The notes under the pieces were generated by a model. That model was not told the origin of the DNA, did no database searches, and worked only from the letters and a program-made list of their open reading frames with translations. From Mangrovibacterium diazotrophicum (GTDB lineage: Bacteria; Bacteroidota; Bacteroidia; Bacteroidales; Prolixibacteraceae), in NCBI RefSeq assembly GCF_003610535.1, contig NZ_RAPN01000001.1, forward strand, positions 186,001-250,000: a DNA stretch of 64,000 nucleotides, in the 5' to 3' direction. The position numbers were made by a program, and so were the translations under genes. Below are positions 33,216 through 42,475 of this stretch, in pieces (positions within the stretch are counted from its first letter, which is position 1; every line of letters starts with the position of its first letter).

Positions 33216-35954
33216 ATGAAACAATTAAGCCGTTTTCTGCTGGCTCTTCTCCTTGTGGGTGCCGGCCTCAGTTCGAAAGCACAAACACAATCCGATTCAA
33301 ACACGTATTGGCCTGCCATCAAGCAGGAAGCCAAACCCTGGACCCGCTGGTGGTGGATGGGGAGCGCCGTTGATAAGCCCAACATCGATCGCCTGGTAAA
33401 AGAATATGCCGGTAAAGGCATTGGCGGGGTAGAAATTACTCCGATTTACGGGGTGAAGGGCGATGAAGCCAATTACATCGATTTCCTGTCGCCCGAGTGG
33501 GTAGCCATGCTGAAGGAAACGGTGGAAGCCGGAAAGGCCAACCAACTGGGTGTGGATATGAATACCGGAACGGGCTGGCCTTTTGGTGGCCCCATGGTCA
33601 CCGACGAATATGCCGCCAAAAAGATGCTGTTTCACCAACTGGGCGAATTGACCGACGACGAAGTGAAGCACTATCTGGAAACCGTGAAAAGCTCGGAAAC
33701 AGAAGATTTGATTGCGTTGTCGGCTTACAACGATGCCAACCATCGGGTTGACCTGTTAAACGAAGGCAGCTCACTGTATGATATTTCGGCTGAACACCGT
33801 CAGGTGATTGCCATTACCGAAGCCAACACAGGCCAAAAGGTAAAGCGTGCTGCTCCGGGCGGCGAAGGGCTGGTGTTTAACCACTTCTCGAAAAAAGCAA
33901 CCGACCATTACCTGGAGACTTTTGATGCCGCTTTCAAGGGTGATCCGGGCGTTCGCTGTTTCTTCAACGACAGTTACGAGTTGGAGTCTGCCAGTGCAGC
34001 CAGCGAGTTGTTCGATACCTTCAAGGCGTTAAAAGGCTACGACCTGGCGTTGTATGCCAAAGAGCTGAGTGGCGAGGGAGATGAATCGACCATTGCTCGT
34101 ATTAAATCGGATTACCGCGATGTGCTGGGTGATATGCTGTTGCACAACTTCACCCAAACCTGGACCAACTGGGCGCATTCGCACAACGCTATTACCCGCA
34201 ACCAGGCACACGGCTCGCCAGGTAACCTGATTGATTTGTACGCGGCGGTGGGTATCCCGGAAGTGGAGACTTTTCAGGCAACAAGCTTCCCGTTTCTGCA
34301 GGATTTCATCGATAGCAGCGATGCCAAACATACCGAAAGCAACAAGTTGTTTAAGAAGTTCGCTTCGTCGGCGGCGCACATGAAAGGAGAGGCGTTAGTG
34401 TCGAGCGAAAGCTTTACCTGGTTGAATGAGCACTTTAAAACACCGCTTTACCAATGCAAGGCCGAGCTGGACGAGTTATTTATAAAAGGGGTGACGCACC
34501 TGTTTTTCCACGGAACGGCTTATTCGCCTGAACGCGCCGGATGGCCGGGATGGTGTTTTTATGCTTCGGTCCACATGGATCCGAACAATCCGCAGTGGGA
34601 GCACATGGATGCGATGAACGAATACATTGCCCGCTGCCAGTCGGTATTGCAACAGGGACAGCACACCAATGATTTCCTTGTCTTCTGGTCGCCTGATGAT
34701 TACAACACGGATGCTAAATCGCTGGATAAAAAGCTGACACTCCACAATTCAGAGAGCTGGGTGAAGATGCCGGAAATTGAAAAGCTGCTGGACAAAGGCT
34801 ACCTGTTCGATTTTGTAACCGACCGCATCATTGCCAATGCCAAGGTTGACGGTAAAAATGTGCTGACTTTCGGCAAGGTGCCTTACAAAGCGATTGTAAT
34901 GCCGGGCATTGAACGCATCAAGCTGGAAACCTTTAAAAAGCTGTTGCAGCTGGCCGAGGACGGAGCAACTATCATCTTCAGCAATCTGCCTGAAGAGGTG
35001 ACCGGCTTTAAAGATTACGAAGAGAAAGAAGCAGAGATGGCCGAATTGGTGGCTGGTCTGAACTTCGAGGACAATGGCCGCTTCCAGGTGGCTGCCACCG
35101 GCAAAGGTGCTATTTATGTGGGCGACCCGGAAGCTGCTTTGACCGACGATGGTATCACCCGCGAAACCCTGATGGATCATCACATCAAAAGCATTTCGCG
35201 CAAAACGGATTCGGGGTACTACTATTTTATTGCCAACCACGAAAAAGAAGCGGTGAACGACTGGCTTCCGTTTAAATATTTCGCGAAGAATGCGCTGTTC
35301 ATGAACCCGATGGATGGTAGCCTGGCTGTTGCTGAAACCGATGGCAATAAAGTGAATGTGCATCTCCGCCCCGGTGAGTCGATGATCGTTTATTTCACCG
35401 ATGATGATTTGACCGGTGTTCCGGCTTACCAGTCGCTGACAGAGGGTAACACAACGGTGCTGTCGAACGACTGGAAACTAAAAGCTTTATCGGGTGGCCC
35501 GGAACTGTTCCCCGCGGCAACCATGGCCGAACCTACTTTCTGGACCGATCTGCAAGGCGACGATTACAAGAACTTCTCGGGATCGGCCGAATATTCAACC
35601 ACCTTTAAAATGGGCAAGCCCAAAGCAGCGAACTACTTGTTGCGTTTGGACAAAGTTGAAGCATCGGTAAAGGTTTTTGTGAACGACAAAGAAGTGGGTA
35701 CTCTGTGGAGTTTCCCCTTCGAACTGGAAGTTGGCCCGTACCTGAAGAAAGGGGAGAACACACTGCGCCTGGAAGTTTGCAACCTGGCTGCCAACCGCAT
35801 TCGCTACATGGATCGGGCGGGTATTGAGTGGAAGATTTTCACCAACATCAACATTGTGAACCTCGACTACAAACCGCTGGACGCATCGAACTGGGACGTA
35901 CTGCCCTCGGGCATCAGCGGCAAAGTGAAACTGATTGAGCAAAACGCCAAATAG
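33216..35954 (+). CDS. GH106-type alpha-L-rhamnosidase
   Basis: A 912-residue secreted enzyme (signal FLLALLLVGAGLSSKAQ). It opens with PWTRWWWMGSAVDKPNIDRLVKEYAGKGIGGVEI, the start of the family 106 (beta/alpha)8 barrel, continues with LGVDMNTGTGWPFGGP, and has acidic blocks such as FFNDSYELES and LVSSESFTW that may hold catalytic Glu/Asp. The C-terminal 120 residues form a GH2-like sugar-binding sandwich (FKMGKPKAANYLLRLDKVEASVKVFVNDKEVGTLW). GH106 removes alpha-L-rhamnose with inversion, complementing the two GH78 enzymes. It is a lone gene with its own terminator and higher G+C than the island on its left. Confidence 0.82.
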   Translation: MKQLSRFLLALLLVGAGLSSKAQTQSDSNTYWPAIKQEAKPWTRWWWMGSAVDKPNIDRLVKEYAGKGIGGVEITPIYGVKGDEANYIDFLSPEWVAMLKETVEAGKANQLGVDMNTGTGWPFGGPMVTDEYAAKKMLFHQLGELTDDEVKHYLETVKSSETEDLIALSAYNDANHRVDLLNEGSSLYDISAEHRQVIAITEANTGQKVKRAAPGGEGLVFNHFSKKATDHYLETFDAAFKGDPGVRCFFNDSYELESASAASELFDTFKALKGYDLALYAKELSGEGDESTIARIKSDYRDVLGDMLLHNFTQTWTNWAHSHNAITRNQAHGSPGNLIDLYAAVGIPEVETFQATSFPFLQDFIDSSDAKHTESNKLFKKFASSAAHMKGEALVSSESFTWLNEHFKTPLYQCKAELDELFIKGVTHLFFHGTAYSPERAGWPGWCFYASVHMDPNNPQWEHMDAMNEYIARCQSVLQQGQHTNDFLVFWSPDDYNTDAKSLDKKLTLHNSESWVKMPEIEKLLDKGYLFDFVTDRIIANAKVDGKNVLTFGKVPYKAIVMPGIERIKLETFKKLLQLAEDGATIIFSNLPEEVTGFKDYEEKEAEMAELVAGLNFEDNGRFQVAATGKGAIYVGDPEAALTDDGITRETLMDHHIKSISRKTDSGYYYFIANHEKEAVNDWLPFKYFAKNALFMNPMDGSLAVAETDGNKVNVHLRPGESMIVYFTDDDLTGVPAYQSLTEGNTTVLSNDWKLKALSGGPELFPAATMAEPTFWTDLQGDDYKNFSGSAEYSTTFKMGKPKAANYLLRLDKVEASVKVFVNDKEVGTLWSFPFELEVGPYLKKGENTLRLEVCNLAANRIRYMDRAGIEWKIFTNINIVNLDYKPLDASNWDVLPSGISGKVKLIEQNAK

Positions 35955-35987
35955 GCGAGAAAGATATTTCAACTGAATTTTCAAAAG

Positions 35988-36020
35988 TCCCCGTCAGCAG
36001 CTGTTGGCGGGGATTTTTTT
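35988..36020 (+). terminator. Rho-independent terminator of the GH106 gene
   Basis: TCCCCGTCAGCAG (35988-36000) pairs with CTGTTGGCGGGGA (36001-36013) with two non-Watson-Crick positions, followed by seven Ts. Confidence 0.85.
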
Positions 36021-36030
36021 ATTTGTTTAG

Positions 36031-36266
36031 ACTCACCCCAAGCTCACTTCGTTCTCTTTTCCCCTCTCTACCCGTTGAGAGGGGATCGGATCGTCCATAT
36101 CCTTTAGGATTGTGACGATTCAGAGGAGAGTTTATTCAGTTGAACGATGCCAGCGGCATCACATGTTTATAGAAAATAAGGTAATGTGAGCAATTCGACT
36201 CCAGCCGGAGTCGAATGGTTAGAAGCGTCTTCTAAGTGCTAAAAACATTTGAATCCTCCGGATTCT
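36031..36266. repeat. Composite palindromic repeat, unit 1
   Basis: About 235 bases repeated at 36361-36595. It is a chain of short hairpins: CCCCTCTC/GAGAGGGG (36061-36084), ATCC/GGAT, GATGCC-AGC-GGCATC, CGACTCC-AGCC-GGAGTCG and GAATCC-TCC-GGATTC. The gap 35955-36995 (1,041 bases) contains no supported gene. Confidence 0.85.
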
Positions 36267-36360
36267 ACGCAAACCCGTCACAGGAACGGTCCTCCTTCGT
36301 TCAATTGCTCCACCAAACGGACTGTCTATTCTGTATGTTTTTAGAGTTTTCCGGTAGTTG

Positions 36361-36595
36361 ACTCACCCCAAGCTCACTTCGTTCGCTTTTCCCCTCTCTA
36401 CCCGTAGAGAGGGGATCGGATCGTCCATATCCTTTAGGATTGTGATGATTCAGGGGAGAGTTTCTTTAGCTTGAACGATGCCAGCGGCATCACATGTTTA
36501 TAGAAAATAAGTGAATGCGAGTTGTGCGACTCCAGCCGGAGTCGAATGGTTAGGGGGCTCTTCTCAATCTATAGACATTTGAATCCTTCGGATTC
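36361..36595. repeat. Composite palindromic repeat, unit 2
   Basis: Second copy, offset exactly 330 bases from unit 1, with all hairpins kept although single bases differ (for example the first stem lengthens to CCCCTCTCTA/TAGAGAGGGG and the last loop changes from TCC to TTC). Confidence 0.85.
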
Positions 36596-36716
36596 GATTT
36601 CCATTTATCAAGCAGTTTTGATTTCTAAACGCTTCAACCACCGATTTTCATAACGCAATTTTCAAAAGGCGGATAGTGCTCCTAAGATGCTTTGGTACGA
36701 AAGAAGTCTTTTGAAG

Positions 36717-36910
36717 GATCGGCCTATTTTCAGCAAGAGAGAGAAGCGAAATGAAAACTTAGTGGAAACGGGAAGTTCCGGCGATAGCCGGAAATCACCC
36801 GTTGAACTTAGTTTTTGTAAGCTGAAGCTCGTCGGTGAAAATCAGCCTTGATTTTTTTGACTACTTTTTGTGTCAAGACAAAAAGTAGTTGGGGGTTGGG
36901 GCGACGCCCC
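36717..36910 (+). repeat. Structured intergenic repeat, copy B, with long 3' hairpins
   Basis: Match of 22157-22300. The nested stem here is CGGG...CCCG enclosing TTCCGGC-GATA-GCCGGAA (about 36776-36793). Beyond the shared AAAATCAGCCTTG it carries CTACTTTTTG (36861-36870)/CAAAAAGTAG (36879-36888) and a GGGGCGAC-GCCCC stem. Confidence 0.7.
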
Positions 36911-36995
36911 ATAAAAAGACTTGTATTATAGGCAGAAGTCTTTTGTTTTATCGCTGGCGGGAAAGCACTTTCCTTGGAAGCGAGAGTATCCTCGT

Positions 36996-38030
36996 TTACT
37001 TAGCTAAGGCACGCTGTTCATCCGCTTGTGTTGCTTTCTGAATCAACGCTTTGCCGGCTTCGGTGTATTCGGCTGCGTACTCCAAATCGCCAGCCAGGCA
37101 TTCAATATTTAAGTTCAGGATATTCGAGCTGTTATCGTCGTCGGTTGCATCCATGTGAACCCGCAGCGTCTTTAGACGGGGGAAATACATCAGCTCGGAA
37201 GCCAATCCGGTGTTTACATTTCCAGCGGTGCTGAGCAGTTCATTTTCGATGTACTTGATAAAGTCCACCGAGGGATTTTTTTTGCCGTACTCCCAGCTTC
37301 TGTTCCTAACATAAACGTCCACCAACGAATCGGACCAGCTTGCATTTTGGGCATACAGGTAAGTGGAGTAGGATTTGTAACCGTTTCGGGCCATGATGTA
37401 ATTCCCGAGCGCATTTTGGTGCTGGCGAATTGCTAATTCGAGGTAGGGCGAGAAAATAGCAGGGAGTTCTTCATATGTCGACTTTTTCGTGAAGACTCCG
37501 CGAACAGCACCATTCAGCGGGATTTCAACTTCTCCGCTTTGAAGATCGGCAACTTTCACAAACCGGTCGAGGCGGCACAACTCGAAAACACCTGTATTGA
37601 TGTATCCTTTCTCTGCATCGGCTTCAAGTACATCTTTGGCCCCGTTTTTCCCGGGGTTGGAGTGTATTTCCACGACATTGTCAAAAATGTAGGCATGCCC
37701 GGAAAAGAACTCCCTTTGGGGAGCCTTTGCTGCTTTTTTATCCTGGTAAAACACCTCTTTGTAAACTAAAACAGGATGGGCAAATACCTTTTGCTGAGTG
37801 TTTTCATCAATCTTGACGGGATAATTTGCTTTAAAATCGTAGATGAACAGATGAAACCGAACAAGTGATTTCTTCGATTTCGACCAGTTGGGTTGCAGGT
37901 CGACAACTGATTCATACATACCATTCAAGTCACTCGTTGCCACTGCAGAAGCATTGGCTTTCTCCGGACTATTAGCATACAGCACATTGACTATCAATAA
38001 AATGATAAATAGGGGGATAAATCTTCTCAT
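36996..38030 (-). CDS. Hypothetical exported protein
   Basis: A 344-residue protein with a signal peptide (MRRFIPLFIILLIVNVLYANS) when started at 38030; a longer frame to 38129 is unlikely. The mature part has a beta-rich front (SLVRFHLFIYDFKANYPVKID, ENTQQKVFAHPVLVYKE) and a helical back with EGGKALIQKATQ-type residues near the end. No family recognised. It faces away from the iron operon at 38470 across a 440-base gap and ends next to the repeat-filled 36 kb gap. Confidence 0.6.
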   Translation of the reverse strand: MRRFIPLFIILLIVNVLYANSPEKANASAVATSDLNGMYESVVDLQPNWSKSKKSLVRFHLFIYDFKANYPVKIDENTQQKVFAHPVLVYKEVFYQDKKAAKAPQREFFSGHAYIFDNVVEIHSNPGKNGAKDVLEADAEKGYINTGVFELCRLDRFVKVADLQSGEVEIPLNGAVRGVFTKKSTYEELPAIFSPYLELAIRQHQNALGNYIMARNGYKSYSTYLYAQNASWSDSLVDVYVRNRSWEYGKKNPSVDFIKYIENELLSTAGNVNTGLASELMYFPRLKTLRVHMDATDDDNSSNILNLNIECLAGDLEYAAEYTEAGKALIQKATQADEQRALAK

Positions 38031-38413
38031 TGGTCGACTTGTATTTGAAATTAAGAAATGGATACTCCTCAATTCGCGGTAAAAAATTCTAAGGACTGAT
38101 TCGCTTATCGCAAAATACAGCACCGACACATCTGTTAAGATGGTTTGTTTAGAACCCGATAAATAATGTTTATGGAACCCGAATCGCGTTAAAATGAACG
38201 TTTTGTTCAGCCTGTAAGTTAATTTACGACTAAATCACCAAAATCGAAACATGCGAAATCGAAAAAAGATTGATGCCATGTAAAATTTAATCGGAAAGTA
38301 TTATCTATATCAATCTTAGACAAAAGCTGTTTTGCATCCGGCAGTTCTATCGGGGGAGAACCACATCTGAAAATCCTGAACATAAAAAGATTTGAATATC
38401 CCAATTAATGGGG

Positions 38414-38445
38414 ATTGATGGGCGGTTGTTGGCTGGGTATTTTTG
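38414..38445 (+). promoter_or_regulatory. Candidate promoter of the di-heme/porin/imelysin operon
   Basis: ATTG (38414-38417), a 20-base spacer and TATTTTTG (38438-38445) fit the Bacteroidota -33/-7 consensus, 25 bases before the preferred start codon. The rest of the 440-base gap (38031-38469) shows only a 9-base inverted pair, AAGATTGAT (38266-38274)/ATCAATCTT (38309-38317), of unknown meaning. Confidence 0.45.
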
Positions 38446-38469
38446 ACCCCGAACACAACCAATCTCTCT

Positions 38470-39849
38470 ATGAAAAAATTGAATGCAAAGATTTGCTTTG
38501 CCTTACTCTGCTTTGTCGTGGCCTCATGTGCCAGCAAAGACGACGAAAATCTACCCTCGACACTTGATGGAGAAGCAGCCGGAGGCGACATGACTGTTTA
38601 CCTGAGTACCAGTCAGGCTTTTGGTACACCGGCGCCGAACTTAAGTGCTGAAAATCTGTCTCTTCATCAAAGTGGTGACATTGCCTTTGAGGCAACTTTC
38701 GTGTCCAATCCTTCGCCCCGAAACGGTGGCCTGGGCCCTGTTTTTAACAACAATGCCTGTAACTCTTGTCATCCGGCTGATGGGCGTGCTTCGTTCCCTT
38801 CGAATGTGAATGCCATGAGCGGCTTTTTCTTCCGCATCAGCCTTCCCGGAACTGGTGAGCACGGTGGTCCCAAACCAGTGCCCGGCTTTGGAACCCAGCT
38901 GCAGCACCAGGCTTTGTACGGTTACGAACCTGAAGCGAAGCTACAGGTAACTTACAGCGAGCGGATCGTGGAATTGGCGGATGGTACAGAAGTGAGTCTG
39001 CAGGTTCCCGAGTACGAAATCATTAACCCCTACATGGAACTGCCTGTCGATGTGCAGCTCTCGCCACGAATTGGGATGCCGGTGTTTGGGCTGGGTTTGC
39101 TCGAGGCTATCCCTGCTAAAGCTATTCTGGCCAATGCTGATCCGGACGATTTGGATGAAGATGGAATTTCCGGAAAAGCCAACTATGTGTGGGACGTTGT
39201 CACGCAATCGATGCAATTGGGACGCTTTGGCTGGAAAGCAGGAGCGGCAAGTATTCTGGCACAGTCGGCCGGTGCTTACAGTGAAGACATGGGCTTGACG
39301 ACCTACCTGCATCCGATACCCGCAACTTATGGCCAGACCAACGGCGATACTGCAATCACAACCATTGAAGTGGCCCGCGAAGAGCTGGAGAAAGTCGTTT
39401 TCTACGGCCAAACGCTTGGGGTTCCCGCAGCCCGTAATTTCGATGACGTGCAGGTGATCAAAGGCCGGCAGGTGTTCGACAAGTTGAATTGTAAAGCTTG
39501 CCATGTACCCTCGTTCACAACCGGCGCCGATTACACCCTGGCCGAAGCCCGCAGTCAGCAAATTTATCCCTACACCGATATGCTTTTGCACGATATGGGT
39601 GATGATTTGGCCGACAATAGAGGCGAGTTTGAAGCAAACGGAAAAGAATGGAAAACCCGCCCGCTGTGGGGAATTGGGTTGACCAAGCTGACTAGTGGAC
39701 ACACAAGCTTTTTGCACGACGGACGTGCCCGCAACCTGACTGAAGCGATTGTTTGGCATGGTGGCGAAGCTGAAGATTCGCGCAACGGTTTTATCGAACT
39801 TTCTGCTGCCGATCGGGAAGCATTGCTGGCTTTTTTGAACGCCCTGTAA
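38470..39849 (+). CDS. Di-heme oxidoreductase (DUF1111, thiol-oxidoreductase-like c-type cytochrome), lipoprotein
   Basis: A 459-residue lipoprotein (LLCFVVASC) from ATG 38470. Two CxxCH heme-attachment motifs, CNSCH (about 97-101) and CKACH (about 341-345), define a di-heme cytochrome of the MauG/CCP-like superfamily. LLHDMGDDLADNRGEF and KTRPLWGIGL near the C-terminus are typical of DUF1111 proteins. The family accompanies imelysin proteins in several phyla, for example in the Pseudomonas aeruginosa IcmP region, and is thought to handle iron redox state. It leads an operon with a porin and an imelysin here. Act in the periplasm or at the outer membrane; requires cytochrome c maturation. Confidence 0.9.
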   Translation: MKKLNAKICFALLCFVVASCASKDDENLPSTLDGEAAGGDMTVYLSTSQAFGTPAPNLSAENLSLHQSGDIAFEATFVSNPSPRNGGLGPVFNNNACNSCHPADGRASFPSNVNAMSGFFFRISLPGTGEHGGPKPVPGFGTQLQHQALYGYEPEAKLQVTYSERIVELADGTEVSLQVPEYEIINPYMELPVDVQLSPRIGMPVFGLGLLEAIPAKAILANADPDDLDEDGISGKANYVWDVVTQSMQLGRFGWKAGAASILAQSAGAYSEDMGLTTYLHPIPATYGQTNGDTAITTIEVAREELEKVVFYGQTLGVPAARNFDDVQVIKGRQVFDKLNCKACHVPSFTTGADYTLAEARSQQIYPYTDMLLHDMGDDLADNRGEFEANGKEWKTRPLWGIGLTKLTSGHTSFLHDGRARNLTEAIVWHGGEAEDSRNGFIELSAADREALLAFLNAL

Positions 39850-39971
39850 TTCAGATTGAAATATAAGAAACGCAACTGTCAAATCTGAAAATCCCTAGAA
39901 ATTGGGATTGTAGGTCAAAATTGAAGGACGTTGCTTTGCATAATAAAATACACACTTACAGATCCTATTGT

Positions 39972-41240
39972 ATGAAAAAATTGATTTTACCGGTCATGGT
40001 CATCGTATGCTTGTTTGTTACAAACAGTGCGAATGCCCAGGTTCAGGATTCAACCTTTACCGGAGGTTTTAGCAAGTATCGCTTTGGCGGCTATGGCGAA
40101 ATCTTGTACCAGCACATGGACTACGGTGCCGACCGCTACAACGATCCGGCAGGGGCGCCCAGCGAGAACCGCGCTTCAATCACTATTCCTCGTGTGGTCT
40201 TTTCCTTCGACTATAAATTCACCCCCGATATTGTACTGACGTCAGAAATTGAATTTGAATACGGCGGAACCGGTTCTGCGTTGGAGCTGGAATACGAAGA
40301 GTTCGGCGAGTATGAAATGGAGGTGGAAAAAGGCGGTGAAGTGATGTTGGAACAATTGCACCTGACCAAATCGTTCAGCCCTTACTTTAATGTTCGCATC
40401 GGGCATATGATTCTTCCGATCGGGCAAACCAACAACCGTCACGAGCCGATTCTTTACTACGGAACTGTTCGCCCGGAAAGCGAAAGCAGCATCATTCCAC
40501 TTACTTGGCACGAAACCGGTCTGTCTGTTTTGGGTCGGTACCGAGCCTGGACATACCAGTTGTTTGTGGTGAATGGTTTGGACGCGAATGGCTTTTCGTC
40601 GGGCTACTGGGTGCGTGATGGTAAGCAAGGCATTTTCGAAAATGTGAAAATGACTGACCCTGCTTTTGCCTACCGCATCGAAAATACCCGCATTCGCGGA
40701 TTACGACTAGCCTCGTCGGGTTATTGGGGAAACAGCACCGGAAACACGCAAAAGCCTGCCAAAATGGAACATCTGGACGGTCGCGTAGCTATCATAACGG
40801 GGGAGTTTGAATACAACACCCGCAGACTGTCTGCCCGCGGTAACGTGATTTACGGCGACCTGACTGACTCGCGCGAAATCTCGTCGATCAACCAAACGAT
40901 TTCTTCAAACATCCAGTACCAGCGCACGCCGGTGGCTAAAAATGCCTTGGCTTACGGCGGTGAGTTTGGTTACAACTTCTACTTGAAACAGCCGGGCTCA
41001 CGCGTGACTCCTTTTGTGCGTTACGAGTACTACAACTCGATGGAAAATACCGATGGTGATCAGTTGGCCGACGAGCGCTACCAGCGCGATATTGTTACCT
41101 GTGGCGTCAATTATTTCCTGAATCCGGCTATTGCGCTGAAAGTGGATTACAGCCACCGTCGCATCGGTTTGGGCGACTACAACAGTGAAAATACCCTTGG
41201 ACTGGCCTTGGTTTACACGGGCTGGTTCCTATCCAAATAA
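39972..41240 (+). CDS. Porin-like outer-membrane beta-barrel
   Basis: A 422-residue protein with a signal peptide (LILPVMVIVCLFVTNSANAQ) from ATG 39972. Many alternating strands (FGGYGEILYQHMDYG, RVVFSFDYKFTPDIVLTSEIEFEYGG, FNVRIGHMILPIGQTNNRHEP) resemble phosphate-selective porins O/P, and the last strand (LGLALVYTGWFLSK) closes the barrel. An acidic insertion (residues about 90-105, LELEYEEFGEYEMEVEKGGE) could bind cations. Its place between a di-heme oxidase and an imelysin suggests passage of iron rather than phosphate; this is inference. Confidence 0.82.
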   Translation: MKKLILPVMVIVCLFVTNSANAQVQDSTFTGGFSKYRFGGYGEILYQHMDYGADRYNDPAGAPSENRASITIPRVVFSFDYKFTPDIVLTSEIEFEYGGTGSALELEYEEFGEYEMEVEKGGEVMLEQLHLTKSFSPYFNVRIGHMILPIGQTNNRHEPILYYGTVRPESESSIIPLTWHETGLSVLGRYRAWTYQLFVVNGLDANGFSSGYWVRDGKQGIFENVKMTDPAFAYRIENTRIRGLRLASSGYWGNSTGNTQKPAKMEHLDGRVAIITGEFEYNTRRLSARGNVIYGDLTDSREISSINQTISSNIQYQRTPVAKNALAYGGEFGYNFYLKQPGSRVTPFVRYEYYNSMENTDGDQLADERYQRDIVTCGVNYFLNPAIALKVDYSHRRIGLGDYNSENTLGLALVYTGWFLSK

Positions 41241-41265
41241 TCTCAAATCCCATTAATCTCACATC

Positions 41266-42372
41266 ATGAAAAAAATTGGAATTTTTATTTTATCACTTTG
41301 CTTGTTGAATAGTTGTTCGGACAACGACGACTCAATCGGCGGCGAAGAAAGCTACGACTACACTGAAATTATTGAAGACTTTGTCGACAATACAGCCATC
41401 CCGACTTATGCGGATATGAAAGATAACTCGATTGCCATGTTGAGCTCGGTGGAAGCCTTTGTTTCAACTGGTGCTCAAGCTGATTTGGATCAGGCTTGTC
41501 TGGACTGGAAAGCTACACGTAAAGCCTGGGAATCGAGCGAAGCCTTCCTGTTCGGACCTGCTGACTATCAAAACCTCGACCCGTTATTGGATTCATGGCC
41601 ATTGGATCAGGCGCAGCTGGATCAGGTGTTGGCCGGAAATCAGGAATTGACAGCCGATTTTGTTCGCGAAGGACTGGGCGCATTGCTGCGCGGTTTCCAC
41701 ACGCTGGAATATTTGTTGTTCCGCGACGGAGCAGCGCGCACGGCAGCTGATGTGACCGACCGCGAAAAAGAATACCTGGCAGCTGTAACCGAAGTATTGC
41801 GCGACGACTGTATCACCTTGTGGGCGCTTTGGGCTGGTGTTGAAGACGGAACGCTGGAAGCAGAAGTGATGGATGACCTTGGCGTTGATGTGAGCAGTCC
41901 GTTTGGAACGCAGTTGAAAAACTCCGGTCAAGCCGGAAGCAGCTACCTGTCGCAAATCAATGCCGTTGAAGAAATCATTGAAGGTATGATTGGTATCGCT
42001 GACGAGGTGGCCAACGGTAAGATTGCTGAGCCGGTGGGTAGCGGAAACGTGTTGGATGTTGAATCGTGGTTCAGCTGGAACTCGCTGACCGACTTCAAAA
42101 ACAACATTCGCAGTATTCAAAACAGTTACATCAATGGTTACGACGGAAGCACGCCGGGAGCAAGCCTTTCTGCTTATGTGGCAGAAATGGATGCGTCGGT
42201 TGATGCGTCAGTAAAAGCAAAAATCCAGGTTTCGCTGGACGCCTTGAATGACATTCCGGAGCCATTCCGTAATAACCTGAATAACGAGGAAAAAACAACA
42301 GCAGCCATCAATGCCATCAACGCGTTGGCTACGGCGCTGCAGAACGAGTTAAAACCCTTGGTTGTGCAATAA
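41266..42372 (+). CDS. Imelysin (M75/EfeO-like) iron-regulated lipoprotein
   Basis: A 368-residue lipoprotein (LSLCLLNSC). The imelysin GxHxxE motif is present as GFHTLE (about 143-148), with RKAWESSEAFLFGP earlier and a helical-bundle layout. Imelysins bind iron or act in its uptake; despite the old peptidase M75 name, proteolysis is not the accepted role. It starts 25 bases after the porin stop, so the three genes form one operon that ends at a terminator just after this gene. Confidence 0.92.
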   Translation: MKKIGIFILSLCLLNSCSDNDDSIGGEESYDYTEIIEDFVDNTAIPTYADMKDNSIAMLSSVEAFVSTGAQADLDQACLDWKATRKAWESSEAFLFGPADYQNLDPLLDSWPLDQAQLDQVLAGNQELTADFVREGLGALLRGFHTLEYLLFRDGAARTAADVTDREKEYLAAVTEVLRDDCITLWALWAGVEDGTLEAEVMDDLGVDVSSPFGTQLKNSGQAGSSYLSQINAVEEIIEGMIGIADEVANGKIAEPVGSGNVLDVESWFSWNSLTDFKNNIRSIQNSYINGYDGSTPGASLSAYVAEMDASVDASVKAKIQVSLDALNDIPEPFRNNLNNEEKTTAAINAINALATALQNELKPLVVQ

Positions 42373-42412
42373 CGACCAGTCTCCGAGTTAACTGTGATTT
42401 TTTATTTTGAAA

Positions 42413-42450
42413 AACTCTTTCCGGATCCCATGTCCGGGAAGAGTTATTTT
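42413..42450 (+). terminator. Terminator after the imelysin gene
   Basis: AACTCTTTCCGG (42413-42424) pairs with CCGGGAAGAGTT (42434-42445) with one G-U-type position, followed by ATTTTGGTTTT. It lies upstream of ATG 42476 and argues against a longer start for the next gene. Confidence 0.72.
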
Positions 42451-42475
42451 GGTTTTAAACAATTCCCTTCGAAAC

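Noticed and set aside
34749-35363. 204-codon minus-strand frame inside the GH106 gene
   Set aside because: Shadow frame caused by the codon bias of the sense gene.
36181-36220. TCGACTCCAGCCGGAGTCGAATGG resembling a tRNA T-arm
   Set aside because: It is one of several hairpins in a repeat; no acceptor or anticodon arms surround it, so no tRNA is present.
36031-36595. Direct repeats as a possible CRISPR array
   Set aside because: There are only two long units 330 bases apart, without short regular repeats, unique spacers or cas genes.
38941-39882. 313-codon minus-strand frame across the di-heme oxidoreductase gene
   Set aside because: Complement of a gene with two CxxCH motifs and a lipoprotein signal; no features of its own.
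41266-42372. Peptidase M75
   Set aside because: The GxHxxE motif marks imelysins, which are now regarded as iron-uptake proteins, not confirmed proteases.
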